DNA from: DASRLE01 sp963825315
GTDB lineage: Bacteria; Verrucomicrobiota; Verrucomicrobiia; Limisphaerales; Palsa-1400
Assembly: GCA_963825315.1 (NCBI GenBank)
Contig: CAWGST010000002.1
Span: 434,001-498,000 of the forward strand
Direction of reading: 5' to 3'
Length of the DNA stretch: 64,000 nt
Position 1 is the stretch's first letter; each line of letters starts with the position of its first letter. The notes under the pieces are model-generated. The model was not told the DNA's origin. It saw nothing but the letters and a program-made list of their open reading frames with translations, and ran no database searches. This document shows positions 25,745 through 34,567 of this stretch, one piece after another. A program made the translations under genes and the position numbers.

Positions 25745-25795
25745 GTTACGGGTCTGTAACCATTCGTGTTACGGGCTAAGTCGTTGATTATCAAC
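25745..25795. repeat. Dispersed repeat family 1, copy C
   Basis: GTTACGGGTCTGTAAC at 25745-25760 (inverted repeat), six bases, then TGTTACGGGCTAAGTCG and TTGATTATCAAC to 25795. It lacks the clear trailing block of copies A and B. Between copies B and C (25615-25744) no gene is seen. Confidence 0.78.
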
Positions 25796-25829
25796 ACTTG
25801 TTACGGTGTTTCCCCTTTTCAAGACCTAT

Positions 25830-25980
25830 CTAGTATTACTTTGTTAAGTATAAGATCGGAAAAAAAGCATGAAATGCCCATAAACATTGACGAAAACCGC
25901 GATTGGGCGACCGGATTTTGCTCTTTCAACACATTTCATTCTTCACTCGCAGTTTGCGCAACTTAACAGAGTAATACTAG
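25830..25980. mobile_element. MITE-like element, 151 bp, with 20-bp terminal inverted repeats
   Basis: CTAGTATTACTTTGTTAAGT at 25830-25849 and ACTTAACAGAGTAATACTAG at 25961-25980 are inverted repeats with 19 of 20 positions matching. Both ends carry CTAG, which may be a 4-bp target duplication of the YTAR type used by IS5-group elements. The 111-base interior encodes nothing and is AT-rich. It sits directly after copy C of repeat family 1. Confidence 0.8.
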
Positions 25981-26151
25981 TGTCTGAGAGAAAACTGTTC
26001 GCGCGAGCGTGGCGCAAGGCGTTTCTCGCGCCGGCTCGATTCGAATCTTTGGCGGTATTGGGATGCCGTTTGGAAAAAACCCAAGGAATCGTGGTCTGAG
26101 CCTCAAAAGATTCGCTGGTCAAAGTAGGCAGCGGGAACTATCCTGCGGTTC

Positions 26152-27620
26152 ATGCGCAAGCGATTCGAGGTTCAATTGGCTTTGGGTAAAACACCGATCG
26201 AAAGAGTCGTGCTGCCGTCGCGGAGCCGCGACGAACTGCCCCCGGTTCTGGCGGGTCTGCAATGGATTTTCCAGACCCCTGAGATCAACGGCCAAGTGTT
26301 TGACCTGTTGGAAAAGAAGGTCGTGGCGGGCAGGAAGGCCACCGGGCGGCCGGGTTTGGACCTGTGGCACATTTTGGTTTTGGGTGTGGTGCGCCTGGCG
26401 CTGGACTGTGATTACGACCGGCTGGAATATCTGGCCAATTACGATGGTTTGTTGCGGCAGATCCTGGGCCTCCACCCCATGCTTTCAGAGCAGGAGAGGC
26501 CTTTTCACTACAAGACGCTTTCGGAAAACGTTTGTCAGGTGGATGAGGAGTTGCTGCGCCAGATCAACGTCCTGGTGGTTCAGGCCGGGCGGATCGCTTT
26601 CAAAAAAAAGAAAACGGTCCCGCTGAACCGATCCGGGCCAAGGCCGACAGCTATGTGCTGGAGACCAACGTGCATTTTCCGACCGACCTGAACCTGTTGT
26701 GGGACGCCCAGCGCAAGTGTGCGGACCTGCTGCTGCCGCTGGTCGTGGCGGCCCGGCTGGGGGGCTGGCGCAAGTGTCAGGAATGGCGGCGCAAACTCAA
26801 AGGTCAGATGATTGCCTTGACGCGGCTGGCCAGTGGCGGCGGCCCCAAGAAGGAGCAGCGCCAGCAGGCGGCTGCTGCGGCCTATGTGCGGGACAGTTAC
26901 CGTTTCGAGGAAAAAGTGTTCACGACGATCCAGGCCTTGCCGGTGCCGCAGGACGTGGTGGAGTGGGCGCGGCGCGAGCAATTGGACTATTTCCACACCA
27001 TGATGATCAAGCAACTGGACCTGGTGGAACGCCGCTTGCTCCAGGGCCAAACGATTCCCCATGAGGAGAAGATTTTCTCATTGTTCGAGCCGCACACCGA
27101 GTGGATCAACAAGGGCAAGCTCTTTCCGTCGGTGGAACTGGGGCATAAAGTATTATTGACAACAGATCAGCACGAATTGATTCTGGACTACAAAGTCATG
27201 GAGCAGTTGAACGATGTCGACGAAGTTATTGCCCTGGCCGATCGATTGCTGGGCGGCTACGGTGCCGGGGCTGTGGCCAGCCTGAGTGTTGACAAGGGCT
27301 TTAGCCGGGCAGAAGACCGTCAACTGCTGGAGCTCTACATTCCAGAAGTCATCATGCCCAAACGCGGCAAGCGCAACAGTCAAGAACAGGCGCGAGAGGG
27401 GCAGCGCCGTTTTGTGGCGCTACGCCGCCAGCACAACGCCATTGAATCGGACATTAACGCGCTGGAACATCACGGTTTGAATTATTGTCCCGACAAAGGC
27501 TGGCACGGGTTCAAGCGCTACGTGGGCTTTGGCGTGCTGGCTTACAACCTGCACAAGATCGGTCGGCGCCTGCTGGAGCGCCTGCCGGAGGCCGAACCGC
27601 CGAGAGTATTGTGCGCCTAA
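26152..27620 (+). CDS. ISNCY-type transposase in two overlapping frames with a -1 slippery site
   Basis: Frame 1 (26152-26691) encodes the N-terminus (MRKRFEVQLALGKTPIERVV, then GLDLWHILVLGVVRLALDCDYDRLEYLANYD). The body lies in the -1 frame to the stop at 27620, with FHTMMIKQLDLVERRLLQG, HEEKIFSLFEPHTEWI.KGK and AIESDINALEHHGLNYC, as in ISNCY-type DDE transposases. At 26604-26610 the mRNA reads A AAA AAG in register with frame 1; a -1 slip there gives ENGPAEPIRAKADSYVLETN and joins the two halves exactly. This could be programmed frameshifting to make an about 489-residue fusion, or a simple mutation in the A8 run. No terminal repeats could be fixed. Confidence 0.85.
26604..26610 (+). promoter_or_regulatory. 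A AAA AAG -1 ribosomal slippery heptamer
   Basis: The heptamer A_AAA_AAG lies in the correct register of the upstream transposase frame (codons 151-153, after TTC). It is the classic -1 frameshift signal of IS elements. The downstream frame is open from before this point, and a -1 slip restores the conserved transposase sequence. Confidence 0.65.
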
Positions 27621-27803
27621 AAAAGCGGGTTTCGTAACAAAAGCGTGATTAAACCAGGTGAAATGTCGCCGCAAACCGCCTCTGCAATGGCTGGCCGGGT
27701 CAACAGCAAAAAACCGGCCAGAAAAACACCCCGCAAAACCGAGAGTCCCGGCTTCAGAAGGGTGCCGATTTGAAAAACACGAGTTTTCTCCCAATCACTA
27801 TCT

Positions 27804-27892
27804 ATCAATCTGGCGTTTCTGGCCACTTAGCGGCTTTGCGTCTTTGCGTTGAAGTCAAGAAAATGAGCAAATCTATTCCACCGAAAACAGCG
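27804..27892 (+). repeat. Dispersed repeat family 2, copy B
   Basis: TCAATCTGGCGTTT at 27804-27817 and the 30 bases from 27863 (would read MSKSIPPKTA) match 11339-11403. The two blocks are 45 bases apart here against about 20 at the other copy. The gap 27621-28365 otherwise shows no gene. Confidence 0.6.
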
Positions 27893-28365
27893 AAGACCCA
27901 TTCAAAGGAAAAAAAGCGGAAAATCTTCACTGTTTTTTGGCACGGCTTGTCGCGCCGTAACCGCAGCGGTGAAGGCGGATGCATTACAATTGCCAGGGTC
28001 CTCTTGAGAAATTAAAGAATGGCCGGTCAAAAAATGCGGGCGGCGCAAAATCTGACTCGCTCAACGGGCGAAGATTTTGGAAGATTTTGCTTGAAAAATT
28101 CGCGGGTTTTGCCGATAGTCCCATTGTCGCACAACGATAAGTCGTGTGCGGATGTTCTTTGGAATCGGTTTTGAATTTAACCCTGCCATGCTCGTGATTA
28201 AAAACATAGTCCTTGAACCGTAAATTAGTCCATAAGGAACCTTAACTTCGGCCGCGGCCGACAGGCCTTTACTGGAAGTCGAAAGCGGACGATTCGGTTC
28301 TACTTTGTTCACATGTTGTTCAAAGGAGCTGTTTATACACGGCATTACGGTGGGGTTTTTTCTTA

Positions 28366-28431
28366 ATAGTCTTCGATGGCTTGGCAGGACTCCTGCATGT
28401 CAAGCAACAGCTTTTTCGTCACGGCTGTCAT
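28366..28431 (-). pseudogene. HepT-like (HEPN/DUF86) toxin, first 22 codons only
   Basis: From the ATG at 28431 the frame reads MTAVTKKLLLDMQESCQAIE and then DY, stopping at TAA 28363-28365. This resembles the first helix of HEPN-domain HepT toxins, which is normally followed by about 90 more residues. It overlaps the end of the nucleotidyltransferase gene by 32 bases, the usual MNT-HepT order. Nothing downstream restores the domain, so the toxin gene appears lost. Confidence 0.6.
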
Positions 28432-28603
28432 AAATGGATTCTCGCGTGGCTTCGACTGTTTCTCGAAAATACGGGTTGCGGATGGAACGTTCCGTGACCA
28501 AATCGACCCGGCAACCGAGAAGCCGCTCCAACGCGGCGGCCAGATCAAGATAGGTGTCGGCATAATCTGCCGATGACTGTTTCGGAAGCGAAACGAAAAA
28601 ATC

Positions 28604-29865
28604 GGTTCTTCCGGAAAGTTGGAGTCTGGGATGAGGATTTTGTAGCATAGGGCATGAGTCAAAGCTTGTTGTATCATGCGTTTGGGGTTCGAGAGGGCTA
28701 CGATTACGTGAAGACATTGTATGAGGACGGTTGTATCCGCTTCGTGCTGGAACCGCGGAAAGAGTTGTTGGTTTGCCCGGATTGCCACAGCAAGGAGGTC
28801 AGTCGCAAGGGGCGGCGCTTCCGGGAGTTGCAAACGGTGCCTATTGGGCTCAAGCCGGTGTTCTTGGTGACTGAGGTGCCCAAGTGTCAGTGCCGGGATT
28901 GCGGAAAGACCTTCGAGGTCTCCCCCCCTTTGCCCCGGCCTACGTGAGCTACACCCACCGGCTGAAAGCCTTCATCGAAGACCTGTACGGAGTGATGACC
29001 GTGAGCGATCTGGCGGCCATCACCGCGCTGGGCTGGGATACAGTCAAGAATATCATCAAGGCCAAGCTGGAGCGCCGGGATGGGCATCCCCGGCTCAAGG
29101 GACTGCGGTATTTGTCCATCGACGAGATTTACGTCGGGCGACTCCAGGAAATTCTACACGCTGGTCATCGACCTGGAGAGCGGTCGGATCGTCTGGGTAG
29201 CGCCGGGCAAGGGGGCCGACGCGCTGCGCAGGTTCTGGCGGGCGTTGCGCCTGAGCAAAGCCAGGATCAAGGGAGTGGCCATGGACATGAGCGCCGCCTA
29301 CTGGGCGGCGGTGCTGGAACAGCTGCCCAATGCGGCCATCGTCTTTGACCGGTTCCACCTCACCAAGCTGATGAACGAGAAAATCGATGACTTGCGCCGG
29401 GAGATGGTCTCCGAAGCCAGCGGGCTGATGAAGAAAACGGTCAAGGGCTTGCGCTACTTGCTGTTGATGCGCCGCGAAAACGTGGACCAGGACAAGCTGC
29501 CCCGCCTGGACGAGGCGCTCAAACACAACGAGCCTCTGCTGACCGCCTATCTGCTCAAAGAAGCCCTGATCCTGCTCTGGGAGCAATCTTCCTACGCGCG
29601 CATGAGGTCCTTTTTCCGGCAATGGTGCGATTGGGCCCTGGACTCGGGCATCCGGCAGATGATGCAAATGGCCAAGAGTCTTCTCCTTCATAGAAGCGGG
29701 ATACTTTCTTGGTGGAAACACCGGATCAACAACGGCCGCATGGAGGGCATCAACAATAAGGTTAAAACACTCCTGCGCCAAACCTACGGTCTGCGCGACG
29801 AACGCTACTTCGTTCTTAGACTCTTCGGCCTTCATCATTCCAGACACGAACTTCTCGGATGAACC
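28604..29865 (+). mobile_element. ISL3-family insertion sequence, 1262 bp, with 8-bp target duplication
   Basis: The ends are inverted repeats: GGTTCTTCCGGAAAG at 28604 and the complement of CTTCTCGGATGAACC at 29851-29865. They are flanked by identical 8-bp copies AAAAAATC at 28596-28603 and 29866-29873. GG-TTCTTCC-type ends and an 8-bp duplication are characteristic of ISL3. The element interrupts the nucleotidyltransferase gene. Confidence 0.94.
28654..29862 (+). pseudogene. ISL3-family transposase with two single-base frameshifts
   Basis: The N-terminus (28654-28920) has the ISL3 zinc-binding part: LVCPDCHSKEV and CQCRDCGKTFEVSPP. A C7 run at 28922-28928 is one C short of the reading that continues PFAPAYVSYTHRLKAFIEDL. 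Near 29138 one extra G in GTCGGGCGAC shifts from LSIDEIYVG to the frame of GDSRKFYTLVIDLESG. The rest (to 29862) has MDMSAAYWAAVLEQLPNA and RMEGINNKVK with the remaining catalytic acidic residues. With both corrected the protein is a normal about 402 residues. As given, it is inactive; both indels are in homopolymers. Confidence 0.88.
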
Positions 29866-30100
29866 AAAAAATCCAAATCACTGTGGCTGGCGTCGAAACG
29901 ACCGTCAACGGCGGAGCCAAACAGGCAGAGCTGTTCGATCTTGAACCGCCGGCAAAGTTCCACAATGGCGTCCATTTTCTCTCTTATCAATGGAATCATA
30001 AGCTTCGGTTCAGCGTACATACTTGTCACGCGGGTTTCAAGGTTAATAGCGGAGGGGTTTTTTCTTTGGGTTCCGGCTGTTTTTCTGCTATGCTCCTTTT

Positions 30101-31486
30101 GTGACAGGCAATGATTTATTTTCCGCCGCGGTCGAGCCTGAAACCGCCGATTCCGGGAAACAGGGGAGTCCCGCGCAACAGCCGCTGGCCGCGCGAATGC
30201 GCCCGCGCAATCTCGATGAATTTGCGGGCCAATCGCATATCCTGGCTCCCGGCCAATTGCTGCGCCGGGCCATCGAGGCCGATCGCATCCAATCGCTCAT
30301 TTTCTACGGCCCGCCCGGCACCGGCAAAACGTCCCTGGCCCAAATCATCGCCCGCCAGACCCGCAGCAAGTTCGAGCGGCTCAGCGGCGTCGAATCCAAC
30401 GTGGCCGAGATGCGCCGCGTCCTGGCCGCGGCCGGCAACCGCCTGGAAAACACGGGACAATCGACCATCCTGTTCATTGACGAGATTCACCGTTTCAACA
30501 AGGGGCAGCAGGACGTATTGCTGCCGGACGTGGAGAGCGGGGTGGTGCGGTTGATCGGGGCCACAACGCATAATCCATTTTTCTTCGTCAACTCCCCCCT
30601 GGTTTCGCGTTCCCAAATCTTCGAATTGCAGCCGCTCGATCAAGAAGATTTGTTGCGGCTCCTGCGGCGTGCCCTGGCCGACGCCGAACGCGGGCTGGGC
30701 GGCATGAAAATCCGGGCGGATGAAGAAGCCTTGGGGCATCTGGCAAAAGTGGCCGATGGCGACGCGCGCAAAGCGTTGAATTCACTGGAAATTGCCGCCC
30801 TCACCACCGAGCCGGGCGGTGACGGATTTGTCCACGTCAATCTGGCGGTGGCCGAACAATGCATTCAAAAGAAGGCGGTGGTCTATGACGGGGACGGCGA
30901 CGCCCATTATGACACGATTTCGGCCTTCATAAAATCGATGCGGGGCAGCGACGTTGATGCGACGCTGTATTGGCTGGCCAAAATGATTTACGCCGGCGAA
31001 GACCCCCGGTTTATCACGCGGCGGATTTTGATTTGCGCGGCAGAAGACGTGGGGCTGGCGGACCCGATGGCGCTTGTCCTGGCCAATGCGGCCCATCATG
31101 CGGCAGAATTTGTGGGATGGCCCGAGGCGCGCCTGCCGATTGCCGAGGCGGCCATCTATATCGCCACCGCTCACAAAAGCAACAGCGCCTGCGTGGCCAT
31201 TGACGCGGCCCTGGAAGACGTTCGCTCCGGACGGACGCTGCCGGTGCCGGAGAAACTGCGCGACGCGCATTATGCCGGGGCGAAACGGCTGGGGCATGGG
31301 GAAGATTACAAATACGCCCACGATTTTCCAGGGCATTTCGTGGCCCAGGACTATCTGGGGGCGGCCCGAAAATACTACGAACCCAGCGCGCAAGGTTCTG
31401 AAAAGAAAATCAAGGAGCGCCTGGAAAAATGGCGCGAACAGTTTGAAGCCCTGCGCGGCGAGGCATCGCCCGCACCCCGCCAATGA
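30101..31486 (+). CDS. rarA: Replication-associated recombination protein A (AAA+ ATPase)
   Basis: A 461-residue RarA/MgsA/WRNIP1-family ATPase that acts at stalled replication forks. RPRNLDEFAGQSHIL opens the AAA+ module, Walker A is YGPPGTGKTSLAQIIA, Walker B is TILFIDEIHRFNKGQQD, and sensor 1 is LIGATTHNPFF. The C-terminal tetramerisation part has YDTISAFIKSMRGSD and YWLAKMIYAGEDPRFI, LICAAEDVGLADP, which are diagnostic. The start is GTG at 30101. The stop overlaps the next gene (ATGA at 31483-31486), so rarA and the cyclo-ligase are coupled. Confidence 0.94.
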   Translation: MTGNDLFSAAVEPETADSGKQGSPAQQPLAARMRPRNLDEFAGQSHILAPGQLLRRAIEADRIQSLIFYGPPGTGKTSLAQIIARQTRSKFERLSGVESNVAEMRRVLAAAGNRLENTGQSTILFIDEIHRFNKGQQDVLLPDVESGVVRLIGATTHNPFFFVNSPLVSRSQIFELQPLDQEDLLRLLRRALADAERGLGGMKIRADEEALGHLAKVADGDARKALNSLEIAALTTEPGGDGFVHVNLAVAEQCIQKKAVVYDGDGDAHYDTISAFIKSMRGSDVDATLYWLAKMIYAGEDPRFITRRILICAAEDVGLADPMALVLANAAHHAAEFVGWPEARLPIAEAAIYIATAHKSNSACVAIDAALEDVRSGRTLPVPEKLRDAHYAGAKRLGHGEDYKYAHDFPGHFVAQDYLGAARKYYEPSAQGSEKKIKERLEKWREQFEALRGEASPAPRQ

Positions 31487-32067
31487 GTTTGGAACCGGCG
31501 CCCGGCAAACGCGAACTTCGCCAGAAACTTCGCGCCTTCTTAAAGACGCTGCCTGAGGCGGAGGGCGGCGCGGCGTCTTTGCGCGCGTGCGCCCTGTTGC
31601 GGCAACAGTCCATTTGGAAAAGCGCGCGAGCGGTCCTTTTTTATGCCCCGCTCGCGGGAGAAATCGATTTGTCCCCCATGCTGGATGAGGGGCTGCGCGC
31701 CGGCAAAGCCATCACTTTGCCGCGGTTTATGAGGGAGACTGGCGCCTACGACGCCTTCCAAATCCGCGATGCCGCGGGCGACTGCGCGCCGGGCAAATTT
31801 GGGATATGCGAGCCGACGGCCCAATGCGCGAGTTTTCCGCTAAAGTGTCTGGACTTGGTGCTGGTGCCTGGAGTAGGATTCGACGCGGCTGGGCGCCGGC
31901 TGGGCCGGGGCCAGGGTTTCTATGACCGGTTGCTTGCCCAAATCAGTGGAATCAAATGCGGGGTCGCCTTCGACCAGCAGTTAGTGGAGCGGATTCCAAG
32001 GGAACGGCACGACGTGCGTATGGATTGCATTTTGACGCCAACACGCTGGCTGGAAATTTCCGAGTAA
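31483..32067 (+). CDS. 5-formyltetrahydrofolate cyclo-ligase
   Basis: A 194-residue enzyme (MTHFS, YgfA family) that turns 5-formyl-THF into 5,10-methenyl-THF with ATP. Visible blocks are KRELRQKLRAFL, ARAVLFYAPLAGEIDLSPML, LDLVLVPGVGFDAAGRRLGRG (start of the ATP site), QGFYDRLLA, and the GVAFDQQLVERIPRERHDVR tail. It overlaps rarA by four bases and is followed 14 bases later by rny, so the three are likely one transcript. Confidence 0.92.
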   Translation: MSLEPAPGKRELRQKLRAFLKTLPEAEGGAASLRACALLRQQSIWKSARAVLFYAPLAGEIDLSPMLDEGLRAGKAITLPRFMRETGAYDAFQIRDAAGDCAPGKFGICEPTAQCASFPLKCLDLVLVPGVGFDAAGRRLGRGQGFYDRLLAQISGIKCGVAFDQQLVERIPRERHDVRMDCILTPTRWLEISE

Positions 32068-32081
32068 CTTGTAGTTCTGAC

Positions 32082-33638
32082 ATGAATCCAGAAATTATCG
32101 CAGGCGCGGTCATCTTCCTGATGGGCATACTGGCCGGATTTTGGGTGCGGCGCTGGCGGGAGCGCAGCCTCCGCGCCGGGCTGGAACAGGAGGCGAACAC
32201 CGTTTTGGACAAGGGCCGCCGGGATGCCGAGTCCATCCTGCGGGACGCGCGCCTGGCCGCCAATGAAGAGGCGCTGAAAGCAAGAAGGGAAACCGAGCAA
32301 CTGATGGCGGCGCGTCTCAAGGAACATGCCGTCATCGAGCAGCGTCTGATGACGCGGGAGGAATTGGTCAATCGCCAGTTGGAAAACCTGGTGCGGCAGG
32401 AAAAGGTTCTTCGCGCAGACAAGGAACAGTTGGCCGCGAAAACGGCGGCAATTGAAAACCTCCAGGCCCAGGCGCTGGAACTGGCGGCCCAGCGCCGGGC
32501 GCAACTGGCCCATGTCTCCAAAATGGGCGAGGACGAAGTCCGCGCCGCGTTTTTGAAGGAAGTGGAACAGGAGAGCCTGGGCGACGCGGTGAAGCTGTCC
32601 CAACATATTCTGGAGGACGCCAAGGCCAAAGCGGAGGAAAACGCCCGCAAGATCATCAGTCTCGCCATCCAACGCTACGCCGGCCAGCACAGTTTCGAAA
32701 CGTCCAGCGCCACGGTCAGCATCAAGGGCGAGGAAATGAAGGGCCGGATCATCGGCCGCGAAGGCCGCAACATCCGCGCTTTCGAAGCCGCGACCGGCGT
32801 GACGGTGCTGATCGATGACACCCCCGGCGCGGTCGTCCTCTCGGGTTTTGATCCCGTCCGCCGCGAAATCGCCCGCGAGGCCATGGAACGGCTCATCCTG
32901 GACGGCCGCATCCATCCCGCGCGCATCGAGGAAGTCGTGGCCAAAATCTCCCAGGAAATGGACGAGGTCATATTGCGGAACGGGGAGCAAGCGGTGATGA
33001 AACTGGGCCTGGCCCCCATGCATGTGGAGTTGATCAAGCTCCTGGGCCGGCTGCATTTTCGCCACAGCTTTTCACAAAATATCCTCCAGCACTCCATCGA
33101 GGTCGCGCAATTAATGGGCTTGATGGCGGCCGAACTGGGCATTGATATTGTGTCGGCCAAACGGGCCGGGTTGCTGCACGACATCGGCAAAGCCGTGACC
33201 CACGAAATCGAGGGCGCGCACGCCATTGTGGGCGCGGAAATCGTCCAGCGCTACGGCGAATCAGCAGCGGTGGTCAACGGCGTGGCTTCCCATCATGGAG
33301 AAGTCCCGCACACCGGGTTGCTGGGCATTCTGGTCAGCGCGGCCGATGCCATCAGCGCGTCCCGTCCGGGCGCGCGCTCCGAAACAGTGATGACCTATAT
33401 CAAACGGGTCGAGGACCTGGAACGGATTGGCATGTCGTTTCCCGGGGTGGAAAAATGTTTCGCGCTCCAGGCGGGCCGGGAATTGCGCGTCCTGGTGCAG
33501 CCTGCCGCGGTGACCGACGACCAGGCCTTTATCCTGGCCCGAAACATAGCGCGAAAAGTCGAGGACGCGTTGCACTATCCCGGCCAAATCCGGGTGACCA
33601 TCGTGCGCGAAACCCGTTGCGTGGAGTTTGCCAAATAG
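32082..33638 (+). CDS. rny: Ribonuclease Y
   Basis: A 518-residue membrane-anchored endoribonuclease that starts mRNA decay. The ATG at 32082 gives an N-terminal helix (PEIIAGAVIFLMGILAGFWV), then a coiled coil rich in Glu/Arg (about 30-200). Next come a KH RNA-binding domain with GRIIGREGRNIRAFEAATGV (about 220-240) and an HD domain with HSFSQNILQHSIEVAQLMG and LLHDIGKAVTHEIEGAHA. The C-terminal part ends IRVTIVRETRCVEFAK. Length and order are normal. It follows the cyclo-ligase gene and is convergent with the small lipoprotein gene. Confidence 0.95.
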   Translation: MNPEIIAGAVIFLMGILAGFWVRRWRERSLRAGLEQEANTVLDKGRRDAESILRDARLAANEEALKARRETEQLMAARLKEHAVIEQRLMTREELVNRQLENLVRQEKVLRADKEQLAAKTAAIENLQAQALELAAQRRAQLAHVSKMGEDEVRAAFLKEVEQESLGDAVKLSQHILEDAKAKAEENARKIISLAIQRYAGQHSFETSSATVSIKGEEMKGRIIGREGRNIRAFEAATGVTVLIDDTPGAVVLSGFDPVRREIAREAMERLILDGRIHPARIEEVVAKISQEMDEVILRNGEQAVMKLGLAPMHVELIKLLGRLHFRHSFSQNILQHSIEVAQLMGLMAAELGIDIVSAKRAGLLHDIGKAVTHEIEGAHAIVGAEIVQRYGESAAVVNGVASHHGEVPHTGLLGILVSAADAISASRPGARSETVMTYIKRVEDLERIGMSFPGVEKCFALQAGRELRVLVQPAAVTDDQAFILARNIARKVEDALHYPGQIRVTIVRETRCVEFAK

Positions 33639-33653
33639 GCCCCGGCCAATGGC

Positions 33654-33818
33654 TTAACGCCCCTGGTTGATCGTCGAAGGCATCGGACCTTCCCACCCGG
33701 CGGGCTGATTCCAGGGCACGGAAGAAACATTATCCGGGTTGTCCGTCGCGCAACTGCTCAGGACTTCCGCCGCGATCACAAAAAGAAACGCGCAAAAAAC
33801 TGTGCGCAGGATTTTCAT
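33654..33818 (-). CDS. Small lipoprotein, 54 residues
   Basis: From the ATG at 33818 the protein reads as a lipoprotein: a basic start (MKILR), a hydrophobic stretch, and the lipobox LSSC at residues 18-21 or so. The mature part is only about 34 residues (VSSVPWNQPAGWEGP and the Asn-Gly-Arg end). Similar tiny lipoproteins with a PWNxPxxWEG motif occur in Verrucomicrobia; their role is unknown. The start overlaps the stop of the coiled-coil gene (TGATG), so they are translationally coupled. Confidence 0.75.
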   Translation of the reverse strand: MKILRTVFCAFLFVIAAEVLSSCATDNPDNVSSVPWNQPAGWEGPMPSTINQGR

Positions 33819-34567
33819 CAATAGATAACTTGATCGCCTTCCATGATCTCTCCCCGCTTCCAAGCGGGCAGGATCGTGGCGACGCACCGGTCTTTCTGAA
33901 CACTGTTAATTCGGACCTTGCCGATGAGTCTTCCCTGTCGGTTCACCATCATCTCGCCGCGCTCTTTGACCCCCTGGTCATCGCCAATATCGAGCACGAC
34001 AAAATCGTATTTTGGATCGACCGCCAAAACCTTGCCTTTGAGTCCTTCCGGCAGCAGCACTGGGGCATCGGCGCCGAATATCTTTTCCCACTTGGCTTTG
34101 TAGTCATCGCGGCTGGCTATGAGGAGCTTGTTCTCGGCGATAAACGCGTCCCGCGCCTTTCTGGTCTGCGCCAGATCGCTGATAATGCCTTTGATCGTCT
34201 CCGGCGGGGGAAGCTGCCTCCACTGTTCGAGTGTTTGTTCGGCGGTATCGGCGCGCGCCGTCATCTTGGTCAGCTTGTCGGTCAAATCCGTGTTTTGCTT
34301 GTCCAACTCGGTGTTTTTGGTGTTGGCCGCCTCCAGTTGGCTCTGGGTTTCAGTCAATTTGGCCGTTGTCGAAGCCAACTCAGCCTTGGTGGTTTTTAGA
34401 TCCTTCTCGGTTTTGTTGTACAACGTTGTTTCAGCCGTCAATTTGTTATGAAAATCGTCGCGCGCCTCCCGGGTGGTGGTGATAATTTCCTTGACCGGGA
34501 AAAAGCCGAGGTAAGCCGCGCCCAATCCGGCGACGATCGTTAATATGAGGCAAATTCGCAGTAACAT
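33818..34567 (-). CDS. Membrane-anchored coiled-coil protein, hypothetical
   Basis: A 249-residue protein with one N-terminal membrane helix (RICLILTIVAGLGAAYLGFF), a long coiled coil (about 35-150, with Thr/Lys/Glu-rich heptads) and a C-terminal beta domain of about 85 residues (GKVLAVDPKYDFVVLDIGDD, then GEMMVNRQGRLIGKVRI and a final EGDQVIY). The topology recalls MreC, which also has a helix, coiled coil and beta domain, but no MreC motif is clear. It is likely envelope-associated. It is coupled to the downstream lipoprotein. The 135 bases upstream must hold the promoter. Confidence 0.78.
   Translation of the reverse strand: MLLRICLILTIVAGLGAAYLGFFPVKEIITTTREARDDFHNKLTAETTLYNKTEKDLKTTKAELASTTAKLTETQSQLEAANTKNTELDKQNTDLTDKLTKMTARADTAEQTLEQWRQLPPPETIKGIISDLAQTRKARDAFIAENKLLIASRDDYKAKWEKIFGADAPVLLPEGLKGKVLAVDPKYDFVVLDIGDDQGVKERGEMMVNRQGRLIGKVRINSVQKDRCVATILPAWKRGEIMEGDQVIY

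Larger units (their letters stand above)
28400..30020 (-). pseudogene. MNT-type nucleotidyltransferase antitoxin, disrupted by an ISL3 element
   Basis: The N-terminal half (ATG at 30020 to 29866) has LIREKMDAIVELCRRF and the GSAVDGRFDASHSDLDF motif of minimal nucleotidyltransferases. The C-terminal half (28603-28400) has TYLDLAAALERLLGCRVDLV and RSIRNPYFRETV. Removing 28604-29865 and one 8-bp target copy joins them exactly as SDLDFFVSLPKQ in one frame. MNT proteins neutralise HepT (HEPN) toxins by AMPylation. The partner HepT is also truncated, so the whole module is dead. GTG at 30029 is an alternative start. Confidence 0.88.

Noticed and set aside
25766..26099. Short frames across the MITE and repeat copy C
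   Set aside because: They cross element borders and show no protein-like pattern.
28376..28576. Short + strand frames opposite the HepT/MNT region
   Set aside because: The minus strand carries recognisable HEPN and nucleotidyltransferase motifs.
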